This document shows positions 22,198-33,453 of a DNA stretch of 64,000 nucleotides, in pieces. The DNA is from Ilyonectria destructans (taxonomy: Eukaryota > Ascomycota > Sordariomycetes > Hypocreales > Nectriaceae), in assembly GCA_020740775.1 (NCBI GenBank), contig JAHEWK010000004.1, positions 3,224,001 through 3,288,000 of the forward strand. Reading direction: 5' to 3'. The notes under the pieces are model-generated. The model made no database searches, was not told the DNA's origin, and saw nothing but the letters and a program-made list of their open reading frames with translations. Each line of letters starts with the position of its first letter. Positions within the stretch are counted from its first letter, which is position 1. Made by a program: the position numbers and the translations under genes.

Positions 22198-22346
22198 AGG
22201 GAAGTCAAGTTCCTGTGATATTGAGACGAAACGGAAACCATTTCAACCATGTTGGAACATCTTTCATTCTTGGTTTAATGGACGGGGAGCTAGCTGGATG
22301 TGTAGAGAAGGGGGAATTCTCTATCAAGGAGTTTACTATACTATGA
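22198..22346 (+). pseudogene. Out-of-frame C-terminal end of the HET gene
   Basis: The alternate frame directly following the stop encodes the conserved C-terminal block of HET proteins (VPVILRRNG, SFILGLMDGE) and a natural-looking tail up to TGA 22344-22346. No intron with usable donor, length and acceptor can join it to the upstream frame, so a single-base frameshift at about 22189-22197 is the simplest explanation. Confidence 0.7.
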
Positions 22347-24104
22347 GGTGAATGATATACTGGACTCAGTAATACAACATGTCGGGCTCCCAGCCTACTG
22401 TGGGCAAGGCCTGACTATCCACCTCAAAAACCATGATGATGGGGCGAAAAAGTCCATCCTCGACATCATACACAACCTGGCAGATGACAGAGCCAATAAT
22501 TACCCCAAATGCGGTCTCGTAGCCGCGTTTTGACTTAGGCTTTGGGGCTTGTGGAGCGGACGGGAGACACCTATTCAAACTGAGATTCTTCAATGGTAAA
22601 ATAAAGTAACTATAAATTTAAACTTCAGAGTAACTATAAAACCACAATAGTTTGATATAGCTATAAATAGATTTCCTTTTACAGCTGGAAGTACTGGACT
22701 TTCTAGTAGTTCTATTTATTTTATAAAGATCCATCTTCTAACTTGGGTTACTATTCCTTCTAGATATAGCAGTCAATGAAATATTCAAAGAAGCCATGAA
22801 GGCTGCCGTAGCGTTGTCCCCACACGCCATGACACCAGTATGCAGTCCGTAAGATATCACACCTGGCTCCAGGTCGTGTCTAGCTGCTGGAGTTGATCTT
22901 GTCATGAAGAGGAATATTGTACCAGAGCACCAGCAAGCACTGACTGTGGTCCTAAATGGACTTGATAATTGCGTTGATCCCCATCTGCACCGATAATGTA
23001 ACTCATGCGGCTGCGGTGATGGAAGACGATGAGACGACCTACATGCCTCCCTTGCTCCCCCCCCGCACGGTGGCGGTTCCGTCTGCGTCCCGCGTGCCAA
23101 GTGGCGACCATGAGACACGGCTGGAAATTGGGGCTGGCTGAATGTAAATCTAGGCTCTTGTGTTCGAACCTGCTGGAAGTGCATTGAGCGGTCTGGACCA
23201 TGGCGTTGAATGGAGTCGTCACTTGTCATTTTGGCCGTACTGAAAAAAGTAACCATCAACAAAGGCTGGCCCAGCAAATTGATAGCATAAGCACTTTTAG
23301 TACGAGATGAACTTGGCGTAAAATTTAGTCTTTTCTGTTTTAGGTTTGAATAGTTGCGCGGTCATCTTCATTCCTATTATCTTAGCAGTCAACTACTCCG
23401 TACTGCTGCTATTGATTGCCCTTTTCTCCCTTTACCATACCATCCTCGCAAGCCAAGAGGCCCCCCTCTCAACGATGAGTCGACGACGCGTCCTCACGGG
23501 AATGCAACTAGTGACAAGCGCTGCCTCCGTTTCTCCACCTTTAGGTTTCAGTCAGTAAGGATTCTTCATCTAGCCCAAAAACGTCGATCAGCTCTCCACG
23601 TGCAGGAGGGGTTACCGAACAGGGCTCGGCCCGCAGCGATCGTGAAGCCTAGGCCCAGGGCTAACAACGCCACACTACAGTAATGTGAGGAATTGAACGT
23701 CGCCCGAATGCGCTTGGACCTCTGGGCGGACGAATTATTGAATCATCTTAGGTAGGGGTCAAGTTCAGCTGCAACTGGGAACGTCGGCAGTGTCTGTTCT
23801 GGTCATGGCTGAGCCGAAGGCCCTGCAAGGGCTAATCCTGCTAGTGGCTGTAATAATTGTACGATAGATCGGTTAACTACGCCAATCACAGCGCCATTCA
23901 CAACGCCATTCACAGCGCCAGCCAAGCCGCAACTCAAGGTTCTCTCTCAGCCTGTCGCTGGCAAAGACATGCAGGAAACTATCAACAAATGATTCCAAGC
24001 AAGAGTTTCACTATTGAGTCTCGGCCTGTTGTGTCTCGTATGCCAGGTAGCCACGTTCAGGTGAAGGCTTGTGGCAAGAGGACATGGGCAAATGTATCGC
24101 AACA
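22347..24104. other. Intergenic region, possible decayed coding sequence
   Basis: 22590-22740 is AT-rich. Around 22780-23230 the minus strand has overlapping open frames in more than one phase with coding-like composition but no recognisable domain, which suggests a decayed gene. At 23886-23921 a 12-bp unit (TCACAGCGCCAT) is repeated three times next to a CCAAT sequence, in the distal promoter of the coiled-coil gene. Nothing else is supported. Confidence 0.35.
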
Positions 24105-24110
24105 TATAAA
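24105..24110 (+). promoter_or_regulatory. TATA box of beta/coiled-coil protein gene
   Basis: TATAAA lies 142 nt before the ATG and is followed by a C/T-rich leader (CATCTCCATCTCGCCTCATT and onward), so the ATG at 24252 is preferred over upstream in-frame methionines at the 5' end of the open frame. Confidence 0.5.
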
Positions 24111-24251
24111 GCACTCACTGTCGTCTCTGGAACAGGAATATTCTTTTACTCAAACACAACATCTCCATCTCGCCTCATTCTTCATCTTTCAATCTCTCAC
24201 TCTGATCTCTCTCCACGACTGACCTTTCCGTTGAGCTACTCTACCGCGGCA

Positions 24252-26110
24252 ATGTTTGTCTACCAAGGAAAGCTCAACTGGTACTCCTACGCCAGCGAGG
24301 AGACCTTCGCCATCGTCCTGCCCAATGGCCCCGTCCGTGTCGGCGACAGTGTCTACCTCTTTTCCCAGTGGACCAAGGATGGCCAGGGAAACCAGAAGAG
24401 GAACTGGTTCGACACCATCCTCGTCGATTCCATAACTCAAACCCAGGCCACTGATGTGACCTTCTACCTCAAGGGCGCTTACTACAACTTTGAGGTCACC
24501 ACCACGGGTGCCTACGAAAGCCTCAGTGTCATTATGAAGAACCCCAGCAAGGCGGCCAGCAAGCCCATGCCCCTCAAGCGCATCTGGAAGTCGGACAAGG
24601 TGCTCACTGGCACGACACGCATCTGGACCGGCAAGTTCAGCTGGATGCATTTCGCCAAAGACGAGCCGGCCATCTTCATTGTCCCTGATGGCTTCGGCGA
24701 AGACAAGCCCATCCTGTCCCTCTGGCAGTACACGAAGGACTCGGCTGGAAAGCTCAAGGACCCGTCTTTCCGCGATGCGGTCCAGAAGTCAGTGTCCGGC
24801 ATTGACACTGACGTCGTCAAGTTCACCTACCACTCCTACTACGACATCAACTGCACCTGGGAAGCGAATACCGACAAGCTTGCAGTTCACGTGAAGGAGG
24901 GTAGCCATGGAGAAGATGTTGGAAGCATGATCCGCTCGGCCATCATTGAGCGCCAGCCACACTCCCAGTATGTTTGACCTCGTCTTTTCGCATTCGCTGC
25001 TAACAAAACTCTACCTAGTGACTTCGCACCTCCGGAGGTGGCCCCAAAGAAGCTCGAGGTTGAAGTTCGCCTGCCCCAGGCTCAGGCCTCTCTCCCTCGC
25101 ATCCTCACCCCCCTGCCATTCCCTAATGGTCTCCTTGAGACCCTGGCACACACGGCGGCCTTTGTTGACCAGGCCGGATATCTCGCCAAGTATGCCCAAG
25201 ATGTATGTATCTACCTTGACTCGTAACACGAGACGCCGCTAATAACCTACAGCGCTTTACGTCCCTCGATGCCAACTACCACACCCTGCTTAACCAGCTC
25301 GAGGGTCTCAAGGCGGACAACGCCAATCTCGACAATACGAAGAAGGACCTGACTCGTGATCGCGACGCTGCGAAAGCTGAGGCGAAGCAGTTGAAGGATA
25401 ACCTCGACAAGGCTGTGAAGGAGGCCAAGAAGGCGGGAGAGGATTATCAAAAGCAGATCGACCAGCTCAGGGACGATAAGTATCATGACCAGATCAAGGA
25501 CGAGAAAGACCGCAACACTTTGCAGAAAACCCGCGGGGAGCGCGATGCCTTGAAGAAGGACGTGAGCGACCTGAAGCAGAAGGTGATCGACAAGGATGTC
25601 GAGATTGCAAGCCTCAATTCCAAGATTGACGGCCTCGACAAAAAGGCCATCAAACAGCAGGTCACAATCGCCCACCTCAAGGTTGAGTTGGACATTCAGA
25701 AGTCAAAGAATGACAAACTGTTCAAGAGGAACGGCGAACTCATTGCTTCCCAAAAGAAGCTGGAGGCTTCGGAGAAGGACCTCCAGCGGCAGCTTGCTGG
25801 GTCCAATGACAGCGTCAGGCACCTGCAAGAACAACTCGACGAGGCGAACAAGAAGATTGCGACCCTGACAAAGGAGAAGGAGGACGCAGAGACCAGAACC
25901 AAGTCGGCAGAAAAGAAGTTGACGGCACTGAAGGAGATCCTCGGGTGAAGCGAGGTGACGCCGACGCCGACACCGTCGGTGTCACCACCTGCCAGGGCCA
26001 CGGAGCCGTTGCCAGCACAAGCGTGGTCTCTCCAAGGATTCTCCCAATACATCTGGGGAGCTGTCTTCGTAGGATTGGGGTCTTGGATACTAGGCAAGAG
26101 AAGGACTTGA
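24252..26110 (+). CDS. Unrecognised two-domain beta plus coiled-coil protein, possibly tail-anchored
   Basis: Exons 24252-24967, 25019-25202 and 25253-25944/25948 join in phase (introns of 51 and 50 nt). Residues 1-110 and about 120-235 look like two copies of one beta-rich domain (KLNWYSYASEETFAIVLPNG versus KFSWMHFAKDEPAIFIVPDG), each ending in a strand-rich half. A proline-containing hinge leads to about 230 residues of continuous charged coiled coil. If unspliced, the frame ends at TGA 25946-25948 (531 aa). A GTGAAG...CTGCCAG intron at 25945-25995 (51 nt, in phase) would remove that stop and add ATEPLPAQAW, a hydrophobic segment (IWGAVFVGLGSWILG) and KRRT, a classic tail anchor (568 aa). 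Codons are strongly C/G-ending. I do not recognise the family. A membrane-tethered or lectin-like scaffold is speculation. Confidence 0.75.
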
Positions 26111-26734
26111 GCTGGTGTTTAGTGTTGAACAAGTAGCAGAGGTAGCTGTTTGCGGCAATCAATATGTGGTTTTGGAACATTGTCGCTTATGAGCCTTTAT
26201 CAATCGTCGCCAGTATGAAGTGTGATGTATTGAAGGAGGCTGTACCATAACCCAAAGCTCAGCGACAGCTCAGCGATAGAAACGGGAATGAATTTTGGTA
26301 TGCTTGAGTTCCGTCTCCGAATATAGTGGTATGCAAATCCAGGTGAAGATCGTGCAAGGTTTTCTTATTATATATCTAAATAAAATATCTAAATAGATTA
26401 AAGAAATAAAGTAATCTATAAATAGTAAGATTTAAATATTTAGATAAATACCTTATAGAATAAGTAAAATAGAAAAAATCAGATAATAGTATTTACCTTC
26501 TATAAAACCCTCCTTCTAATCATTTTTATAGTAGCTAATATAATAATTAATATTAATAACTTCTTTTCTTAGTATTTTTACCTTATCTGATTTTATCGGA
26601 ATAATAACCTAATTAGGTATATACAGATTGTACAGACTAATCAGTCTTTTAATAAAAAGAGTCTTAAGTTTAGCTTCTTAAGGCTTAATCCTAAAGGGTG
26701 CTAAATCCTTTAAAATTTTAGCTCTAGTTACTAT

Positions 26735-26804
26735 TCCCCCAGCTGGATTCAAACTGATAACCTCTTAAAAGATCTTAAGTATTTAGCTGCTATACTATAG
26801 GGGT
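26735..26804 (-). pseudogene. Mutated tRNA-like sequence
   Basis: On the minus strand a 70-nt stretch has an acceptor-like pair (ACCCCTA with TGGGGGA, six of seven positions), a D-arm-like GTAT...ATAC and a B-box-like AGTTTGAATCC. The T stem and anticodon stem no longer pair well, mostly through G-to-A and C-to-T type differences from a normal tRNA. It looks like a tRNA pseudogene or a tRNA-derived SINE within the AT-rich block. The anticodon cannot be read. Confidence 0.3.
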
Positions 26805-27343
26805 ATATATAAGAATTAAAAGATTTTAAAAGATTTTACTAGAGGAAAAAATCCTAAAGAGATTCAGTAAAATAACTAAAGTTAGAAGTATTAGTAGAAG
26901 ATAAAATATCTAAATAAATAAATCTAGCTGGAGGTATTTATTACTATACTTATTTAGAAGTAGAAATACCTTAAATTCTATTTTATTTATTTATTCAGTA
27001 TATACTATTTTACCTATATCTAGACCTATAGAACTCCTACAGCTAATTTATAACAGCCATGCTTATTCTGGACTATTAGTATAGAGTAGATGCAGATCGT
27101 AGGGTTCAGGTCCTAGTAGGGATCAGGACGTTTAGGTGTAAGTTATAGTGCAGTTACTGCAAATAGGGTAATACAGTAGAGTGAGGGCGTTACGTCTAGT
27201 AATATATAGCTGGTACAGTAAGCTAGGTAACTAAATTGTATTGATAGCTGAGGGGCTGGTATCCTAGTAACAGCCAGGCCTTCGAATTAATGTACTAGAC
27301 TTTTCAGGCTGGATTGTAAGGTGTGTAGAATCGTAGTGATCCT

Positions 27344-27390
27344 TAGATCGTAACGATCTATAGATCGTAACGATCTATAGATCGTAACAA
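27344..27390. repeat. Tandem self-complementary 17-bp repeat
   Basis: The unit AGATCGTAACGATCTAT occurs about three times in tandem. Its core GATCGT-A-ACGATC is an inverted repeat, so each unit can form a small hairpin. It lies just upstream of the polypurine tract of the probable retroelement. Confidence 0.6.
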
Positions 27391-27443
27391 TCCTAAAGGA
27401 GGCACACTCCTTACTTAATAGGATAAAAGTAGTAGGGTAGGTA

Positions 27444-28271
27444 TGTTATACCTGCTGACCAGGCACATAACTATATATTTAGTCCCAGGCCGTAATATAA
27501 TTCAGTAAGGAAATACCTTCTAGCTATCTAGCTATAGGATAAAAACCTTACTGCAATTTCGCTCTACTACCTTAAGAGGCTTATTATTATTATTAGATTT
27601 ATATTAGTAATCTTATTACCAGTCTTATTCAGATTTATAGATTTTATATTTATCTATCTTCTAGTTCTAGCTACCTCTAGGTTATAGAGGAGCTATTAGG
27701 GGTTCTCTATAGAGCTACAGCAACTAGTATTACACCCTACCTCTATCTTCTTCACTATCACTATAGCAGCACTGCAGCTGCCCTTTATAGCATAATACTC
27801 TAGATGCTTTTACAGTAGCCCCCCAGGCCGCCACCAGTATCCTAGAGCCCAGCCTTTCCTTCTTCCGGTTATATAACCCTTATATACCAGCGCGTATGTA
27901 TGTGCCAGATCCGAGCCGACATTCGCTCGGTATCCCGGCCCTGTATTTCCCGGGGGAGGTTAGCCCTACGGCATCGCGGGGCGGGCCCTGCGTTGCCTCA
28001 GCAGCCTCTATTCTCACCTTTTTCTCACTTTCACTTCAGGCTCTCGATAGCCTCAATCGCGCGTCTGTCCCTGCGCCCCTAAGGCTTAGGGATTCGGGGC
28101 CTGCCTGAGGCTTCTCCCCGACCCTATAAAAGGGCCCTTTCCCCCCTGTTTCTTCCTTCCCTTTTTCCTTCCTTCGTCATCACCTCTCTCCGCTGCCTCC
28201 GCTACGGCCGTCCCTTATAAGTCCTCTGTCTTCTCCCCCTGTAGCCTTAAATTCTATTGTTAATTATAACT
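27444..28271 (+). mobile_element. LTR-like unit with internal promoter
   Basis: The unit begins TGTTATA right after a polypurine-like tract and may end near TATAACT (28265-28271), giving imperfect terminal inverted repeats. Its interior includes a GC-rich, unmutated-looking core (27890-28200) with a strong TATA box (CCCTATAAAAGGGCC) followed by a pyrimidine-rich leader, as in an LTR promoter/R region. A matching second LTR or target-site duplication was not found, so the boundaries are approximate and a solo or 3' LTR is an inference. Confidence 0.45.
28125..28131 (+). promoter_or_regulatory. TATA box inside LTR-like unit
   Basis: TATAAAA sits in a symmetrical GC-rich context (CCCTATAAAAGGGCC) and is followed by a long C/T tract. 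It is about 720 nt upstream of the HET gene that starts at 28849, so it could drive a chimeric transcript into that gene. Confidence 0.45.
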
Positions 28272-28848
28272 CTATAGCTATAGCGTACTTAATTAGGAAG
28301 TTTGCCTTATAGTACAGTTCTTATAATATAGGAAATTAGAATCGGAAGTATAAGCAGTTAACAGGCAATTATTTCAATATAGCGCAAATATCTTATTTCG
28401 TGCCTGAGGCACACATTTCTTCACTATCGCTCTTTACTGTAGGGTAGGCGATTTCACAGCACTTGAACAAGTCGAGAAAATCACTCTCTATTTAGCCCAG
28501 GCTCTCTAAACCAACAGGTACCTGCTCCTCTATCGAGTATCTGTCGTTTAACTATTCGACCTTTCATTGGGCCAAATATGCTTGTATAGAGTGGAATCCG
28601 CTTGCTCTAGAATACATGAGAAAACAATATCAAAAAGTACTGGCCAACGTTATCTCTACATATCGAGAGCGTAGCTAATAACAATACACAACTTGTTGAA
28701 TATCGCTTATGTAAGGGGACTTCAGTTCAACCAACAGCATAGGGCTATTTAATGGGTCCCTCTACCATTCAAAATACATCTTGGTTTATTTTTTCATGGC
28801 TTTCATGCTGCAACTCGCTCCGCTACCCCGCACCACACTACCAAACTC
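28272..28848. other. Upstream region of second HET gene
   Basis: No gene is seen. Composition returns to normal after about 28380. The last 100 bases before the ATG are moderately pyrimidine-rich and probably include the leader of the HET gene. Confidence 0.4.
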
Positions 28849-31240
28849 ATGTCTTCGAGTCTGCATTTACATCCTGGCAAACATGGCGGCGCCGATCTTT
28901 GCGACGGGTGTTTGGCAGTCGTAATTGATGATTCTGCTGTTCAATTCTACGAAGGCTCTTTCCGTGGTGATCAAGATGAACCAACTCTCAGACACAGTCG
29001 CGAAGGCGAAGACCTGGTGACGCTGGAACCAATCCGATCTTGGCAAGATCATCTACCAGGACTATCTAATATGGAAGAGGCTTCTAAAGCCGGTTGCCAA
29101 CTGTGTGGATTTGTTCGAGATGCGATTCTCAGAAAACAACTGAAGTTTGAAAGTCCCATATCGGTCAATGCTAGCTATGTATGGGGCAAAGAGAGAGATT
29201 TGTTGCAATCTAGAGATGACGGGCTCATTCTCTGGAGGTGTGAGGTATATAGTGAAGAGCACGGTCAGATTTTGGCCCTTGACTTCAGCGTTGAGACCAG
29301 CAATAGTAAGTAATTCAGGATCTAGTAGTGGACGGTTGTTAACTTAACACACACTCCTAGGAGACATGATCTTCTGGCTGAGAATGGACGACAAGCGGGC
29401 ACCGGACCCACTACATCCTGATAACGTTGAATGGATCCAGTCAGAGCTGGAGAGATGCGAGCAAGAGTGCGACCATGCTAGGGCATATTCTCAGTTCCTT
29501 CCTACGAGGTTGGTCGACGTGGGAAATGACCAGGGAGATAACCCACGAGTGGTCATCACAAAAGATCTGCTGATGGGTGAAAGCTCCGACAAACCTCACG
29601 GTATCAGCTACGCCACATTGAGCTACTGTTGGGGTCCGGAGCAAGAGGGCCTGGAGCAAGTCAAAACGACCCATGCCAACCTATCTCAACATTGCAACAG
29701 CATGATGATTGATGACTTGAGCGCAGTGGTTAGAGACACGATCACTGTGTGCAGAGCTCTATCAATTCGATACATCTGGGTTGATGCTCTCTGCATACTC
29801 CAAGATGACCGAGAAGACTGGGATAAAGAGAGCCAAATGATGGGCCAGGTCTATTATTGCTCCTCACTGACAATCTGCTCACTTCTGTCATCGTCATGCC
29901 TGCAAGGTTACCTTGCACCGCGATCACCAGGGCTCGATATTGATTTTCAATCCTCTCGACGTAAGAGCATTTGCGGGACCTATACCCTCTACGAGCACCC
30001 GGACGATCCTGTCAAGGGTGGTATCTGGCCAAAGTCATCCCACATGCTTGACATGCGTCAGTCATCATGGGCTAACAGAGGCTGGACATTTCAGGAAGAA
30101 ATACTCTCCCTTCGAACTCTGTACTTTGGATCTTCCATGTGCCACTTTGCTTGCGAGAGCGAAAGTATGTCGGAAAACGCCTTCCTCAGTGAGGGAAGTA
30201 GTCATTGTGGACCGCGATACTTCATGAACGCGGCACTGGAAATCGATACCTCTCAAGACAATGTCCTGGCTATTGATAAGAAGATGGAACCTTATCAACA
30301 CTGGGGAGCCATGAGAGAGGTTCAAAAAAGGAAATGGACGTACCAAGATGACCTCCTACCCGGAATATCAGGTCTCGCTAAAGAATGCGCCACCATGACC
30401 AACGACACGTACCTGGCCGGTCTTTGGAAGGCTGATTTGCACTATACCCTTAGTTGGGAGGTGACAAACCCTGATCTCGGAGACCTAGATCAAATTCTGC
30501 ATCGGCTACGGAGTCAGAACCCATACGTTGCCCCGTCGTGGAGCTGGGCGTCGTCTCAAGGAAAATGGACCGAGGACCTAACAGATCGTCGTTATCCCAT
30601 TGACACGGAGCAAGAACCCGCGCAAAAGAATTTACGCTTTGTGAATTCATTTGGTTTACCCTGCCATGTTAGCCAAGAGTTCACTGTAAAGGAGGTTCAA
30701 ATGGAGCTCTGTGGTCAGAATCCATACGGGAGGCTGAAGAGCGGCTCCATGCAAATATCCGGTAAAGTGCGTCCATTTCCATCAGACGTGGTGATGAAGC
30801 CTCCTACCAATGATCGCCCGTCATTTGGATACTTTTCAAATGGGTATGGGACTTGTCAACTCGACTGGGCCGTGGGATCTACTGCTATCCAGGATCCAAG
30901 GAGGATGCTGCTGCTGTTGGTATCTAGTTGCTGCTCCGCGACTAGCAACTGGGAAAGGCTCAAGTGGTATGCAAATCCCGATGAAGATCACGCAAAGTCC
31001 CTTCGTACGTTTATGGATGAACACGGGGTCTGTGTTTTTGACCAAAGTGACTACAAGAGTAGTGAAGATTGTGGACACTGCAAGGATCCGAAACAAGCAA
31101 GAAATGCTTGGGGAATTGTTCTTCATCCAACGGCTGAGGTTGGCTCATACTATCGGGTTGGAGCTTTTGCGCTCTTCGCGTATCGTGGAGGTACTGCCCT
31201 CTTTAACCATGTTGAGAACCAAGATATGAAGCTGCTATAA
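28849..31240 (+). CDS. HET-domain protein (778 aa)
   Basis: Two exons, 28849-29305 and 29361-31240, join in phase (donor GTAAGT, acceptor CCTAG, intron 55 nt). The N-terminus has a CDGC...CQLC pair typical of many HET proteins. The HET domain lies about residues 205-350: ISYATLSYCWGPEQ, IRYIWVDALCILQDDREDW, YYCSSLTICSLLSSS and WANRGWTFQEEILSLRTLYF. The C-terminal half (APSWSWAS, then beta-rich sequence ending in YYRVGAFALFAYRGG) is complete. It probably acts in heterokaryon incompatibility or an NLR-linked death response. Its own partner is not evident. The gene lies directly downstream of an LTR-like promoter, which may affect its expression. Confidence 0.9.
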
Positions 31241-31859
31241 TTAGACCTTCACAAGCAGTATGAGCCACCGCATTGATTCCAATGGCTGGGACCCATCCAA
31301 TTATTTGAAGCTTTGCGCGAATTATTTAAATTAATCCTTTTCATGGCTCCATGCGGCAACTAACACAGCAAGTCAGGCATGTTATGCAAAGGATCTTCCA
31401 GTTTAAGTGCCGATTTATGCGTTATTCAGAGCCTCGGTTACTTGTCGATCAGCGGATAACACAGTGGACATTTAAATCCCCAGCTAGCCTCAAGATCCCG
31501 GATGCTCCCCACTTCCCCGGATGTTGAACCCCCGCGTTCGGGTCCTGGGCCGACGGTTCCCCGCGTCTTTGGCGAGACATGATATTATCTTGAGACTACC
31601 CCTACTAGCGAGTCTTAGTTTGGCTTGGTGTAATGAATGACTCGTATTACTCCGTAGAATCCAATTAATACCGCACATCCCACTCACGGTATCCAAGAGG
31701 ACGGGATCCCGCCAATGGGATCCCATCCGGATACCCAGGTTAAGATGTCATCGGCTCCGCTTCAGGGGGTGCGAGGCTTCTATCTATAAAGCTACTAGCG
31801 AACACGTTTTATCGGACGATCTTGTTTGGCGCTCTCGGACACTAAATCGGCGAATCGTA
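31241..31859. other. Intergenic/promoter of CFEM receptor
   Basis: No gene is seen. A TATAAA at 31785-31790 lies 70 nt before the CFEM receptor ATG, with a CGCCAATGG CCAAT-type site near 31710. Confidence 0.45.
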
Positions 31860-33453
31860 ATGAGGTGGTTTGGTCCTCCGTTGCTGATCTGGCTGTCATG
31901 CTACTGCTGCATGAGTGTGGCAGCAGGGAATGGACTGTTGGAACTACTATCCAACTTGCCCCAGTGTCCGGTGCTTCCCCCGCGTTTCGACTTCGTCTTG
32001 AGGAAAGAAGCTAACTTTTGAAGTAGAGGTCTTGCCTCGGTGATGGCGTTTCCAACTGCGATTCCCGGAACGCGACATGTGTGTGTGCAGATGAGTCGTT
32101 CTTGACAGCGGTCAAATTGTGCATTTCTCAAAAATGTACAATTAAAGAAGCCTTGAGTAAGTCTACCCAGCTTCCGTGATTCTGGCTGTTGGTAGAAAGA
32201 GCTGACCTGGCTGGGGCAAGCGACGCAAAATGCGACCAACGCTTATTGCGGCGTAGCAGTCCGTGATAGGACCCAGCTTATGATCAATGTGACGATCATC
32301 CTTAGCATACTTTCCGGGTTCTTCATCCTCCTCCGACTCGGATCAAGACTATTCGTCACCGACTCTAACTTTGGCCTCGATGACACCTTCATCCTACTGA
32401 CCCTCCTCTGCGCAATCCCAGCGACCGCAATAAATATCCACGGCACAGCGAGCCACGGAGAGGGGAAAGACATATGGACCCTCAATTTCGGTGATATTAC
32501 CCAATTTGGGGTCTATTTTTATATTTTAAATGTCTTGTATTTTGCCCAAGTTTCTCTTCTCAAGATGTCTTTACTGTTCTTATATTTACGGATCTTCCAA
32601 GGACCTATGCAGAAACTGCTCTGGTGTACCGTTACCTTGAATGCACTGTTCGGCATCCTTTTTATATTCCTGGCCATATTCCAGTGTTCACCAATTAGCT
32701 ATTCCTGGACAGGTTGGGATGGAGAGCATGAAGGGTCATGGTATGTTGCTTGCCTTGGTTTGGACTCCTACATCCTAGCTAACTCCTACCCAGCCTTAAC
32801 ATGAATGCTATCGCCTGGGCAAACGCAGTAATTAGTATCGCGTTAGATGTATGGATGTTAGTGATCCCGCTGCAGAGGCTGTGGAGTTTGAATATGCACT
32901 GGAAGAAAAAAAGCGGCGTCACGGCCATGTTCATCGTTGGTGCCTTGTGAGAACTCTGCCTCAACGGATTTATGACTTGAGAAGTAGCTGATTTGTGTAT
33001 AGTGTCATGGTAGTGAGCATCATTCGGCTACAGTACCTCGTTAACCTGGGATCTTCTAAGAGTCGTACATATGACCACACTGATATCTCTATCTGGTCTA
33101 CGGTTGAGATCCATGTCGGTATCGTCTGTGCATCGATGCCAGCTGTACGGATGTTGCTGGTGCGACTTTCCCCTGTATTTAGCGACTCGTCCTATGACTT
33201 GAACGACTACCAGAGTAATGGTGATATATATGGGCGTAAGTCCAGGACAATTAGTCGAGCTCACGCGCTTGTGGAACTTCCCTCGCGTGGGGAATCAATA
33301 CCAAGACCAGAGCATGGGGGAATTGAGCTAAAGCGCACATTCGATGTGCAGTATAGGGATGGAGATGAGAGGCGTCTTGTGGGTCTGAGCGAATTTGAAA
33401 ACAAGGGACACGGTGGAAGTATTGGTCGTGGCACAAGCGAGGAATCGCTGTGA
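31860..33453 (+). CDS. CFEM-domain PTH11-type seven-helix receptor (461 aa)
   Basis: Five exons fit in phase: 31860-31970, 32027-32156, 32200-32740, 32794-32946 and 33003-33453. Residues 1-22 are a signal peptide. Residues 33-100 hold a CFEM domain with eight cysteines spaced as LPQC-RSC-SNC-ATCVC-KLC-QKC-AYC. Next come several membrane helices (for example [72 protein letters not shown] and MFIVGAFVMVVSII) with the 'rhodopsin domain' fungal pattern, then a basic and acidic cytoplasmic tail. This matches PTH11-like receptors that sense surface or host cues, for example during appressorium formation. The second intron (43 nt) is short and its exact acceptor is less certain. Confidence 0.85.

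Larger units (their letters stand above)
26330..27443 (+). mobile_element. AT-rich block, probable RIP-decayed retroelement interior
   Basis: Composition drops sharply to mostly A/T with abundant TA steps and no open frame of note. That is the appearance of transposon sequence after repeat-induced point mutation. It ends in a purine-rich tract (27421-27443, GGATAAAAGTAGTAGGGTAGG) directly before a TG-starting LTR-like unit, as expected for a polypurine tract. No reverse transcriptase or integrase motif can be read, so the element class is inferred from structure only. Confidence 0.5.

Noticed and set aside
22738..23277. Minus-strand open frame of 179 codons
   Set aside because: No domain. 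A second overlapping frame (22902-23222) looks equally coding-like, so decayed sequence is more likely than a gene.
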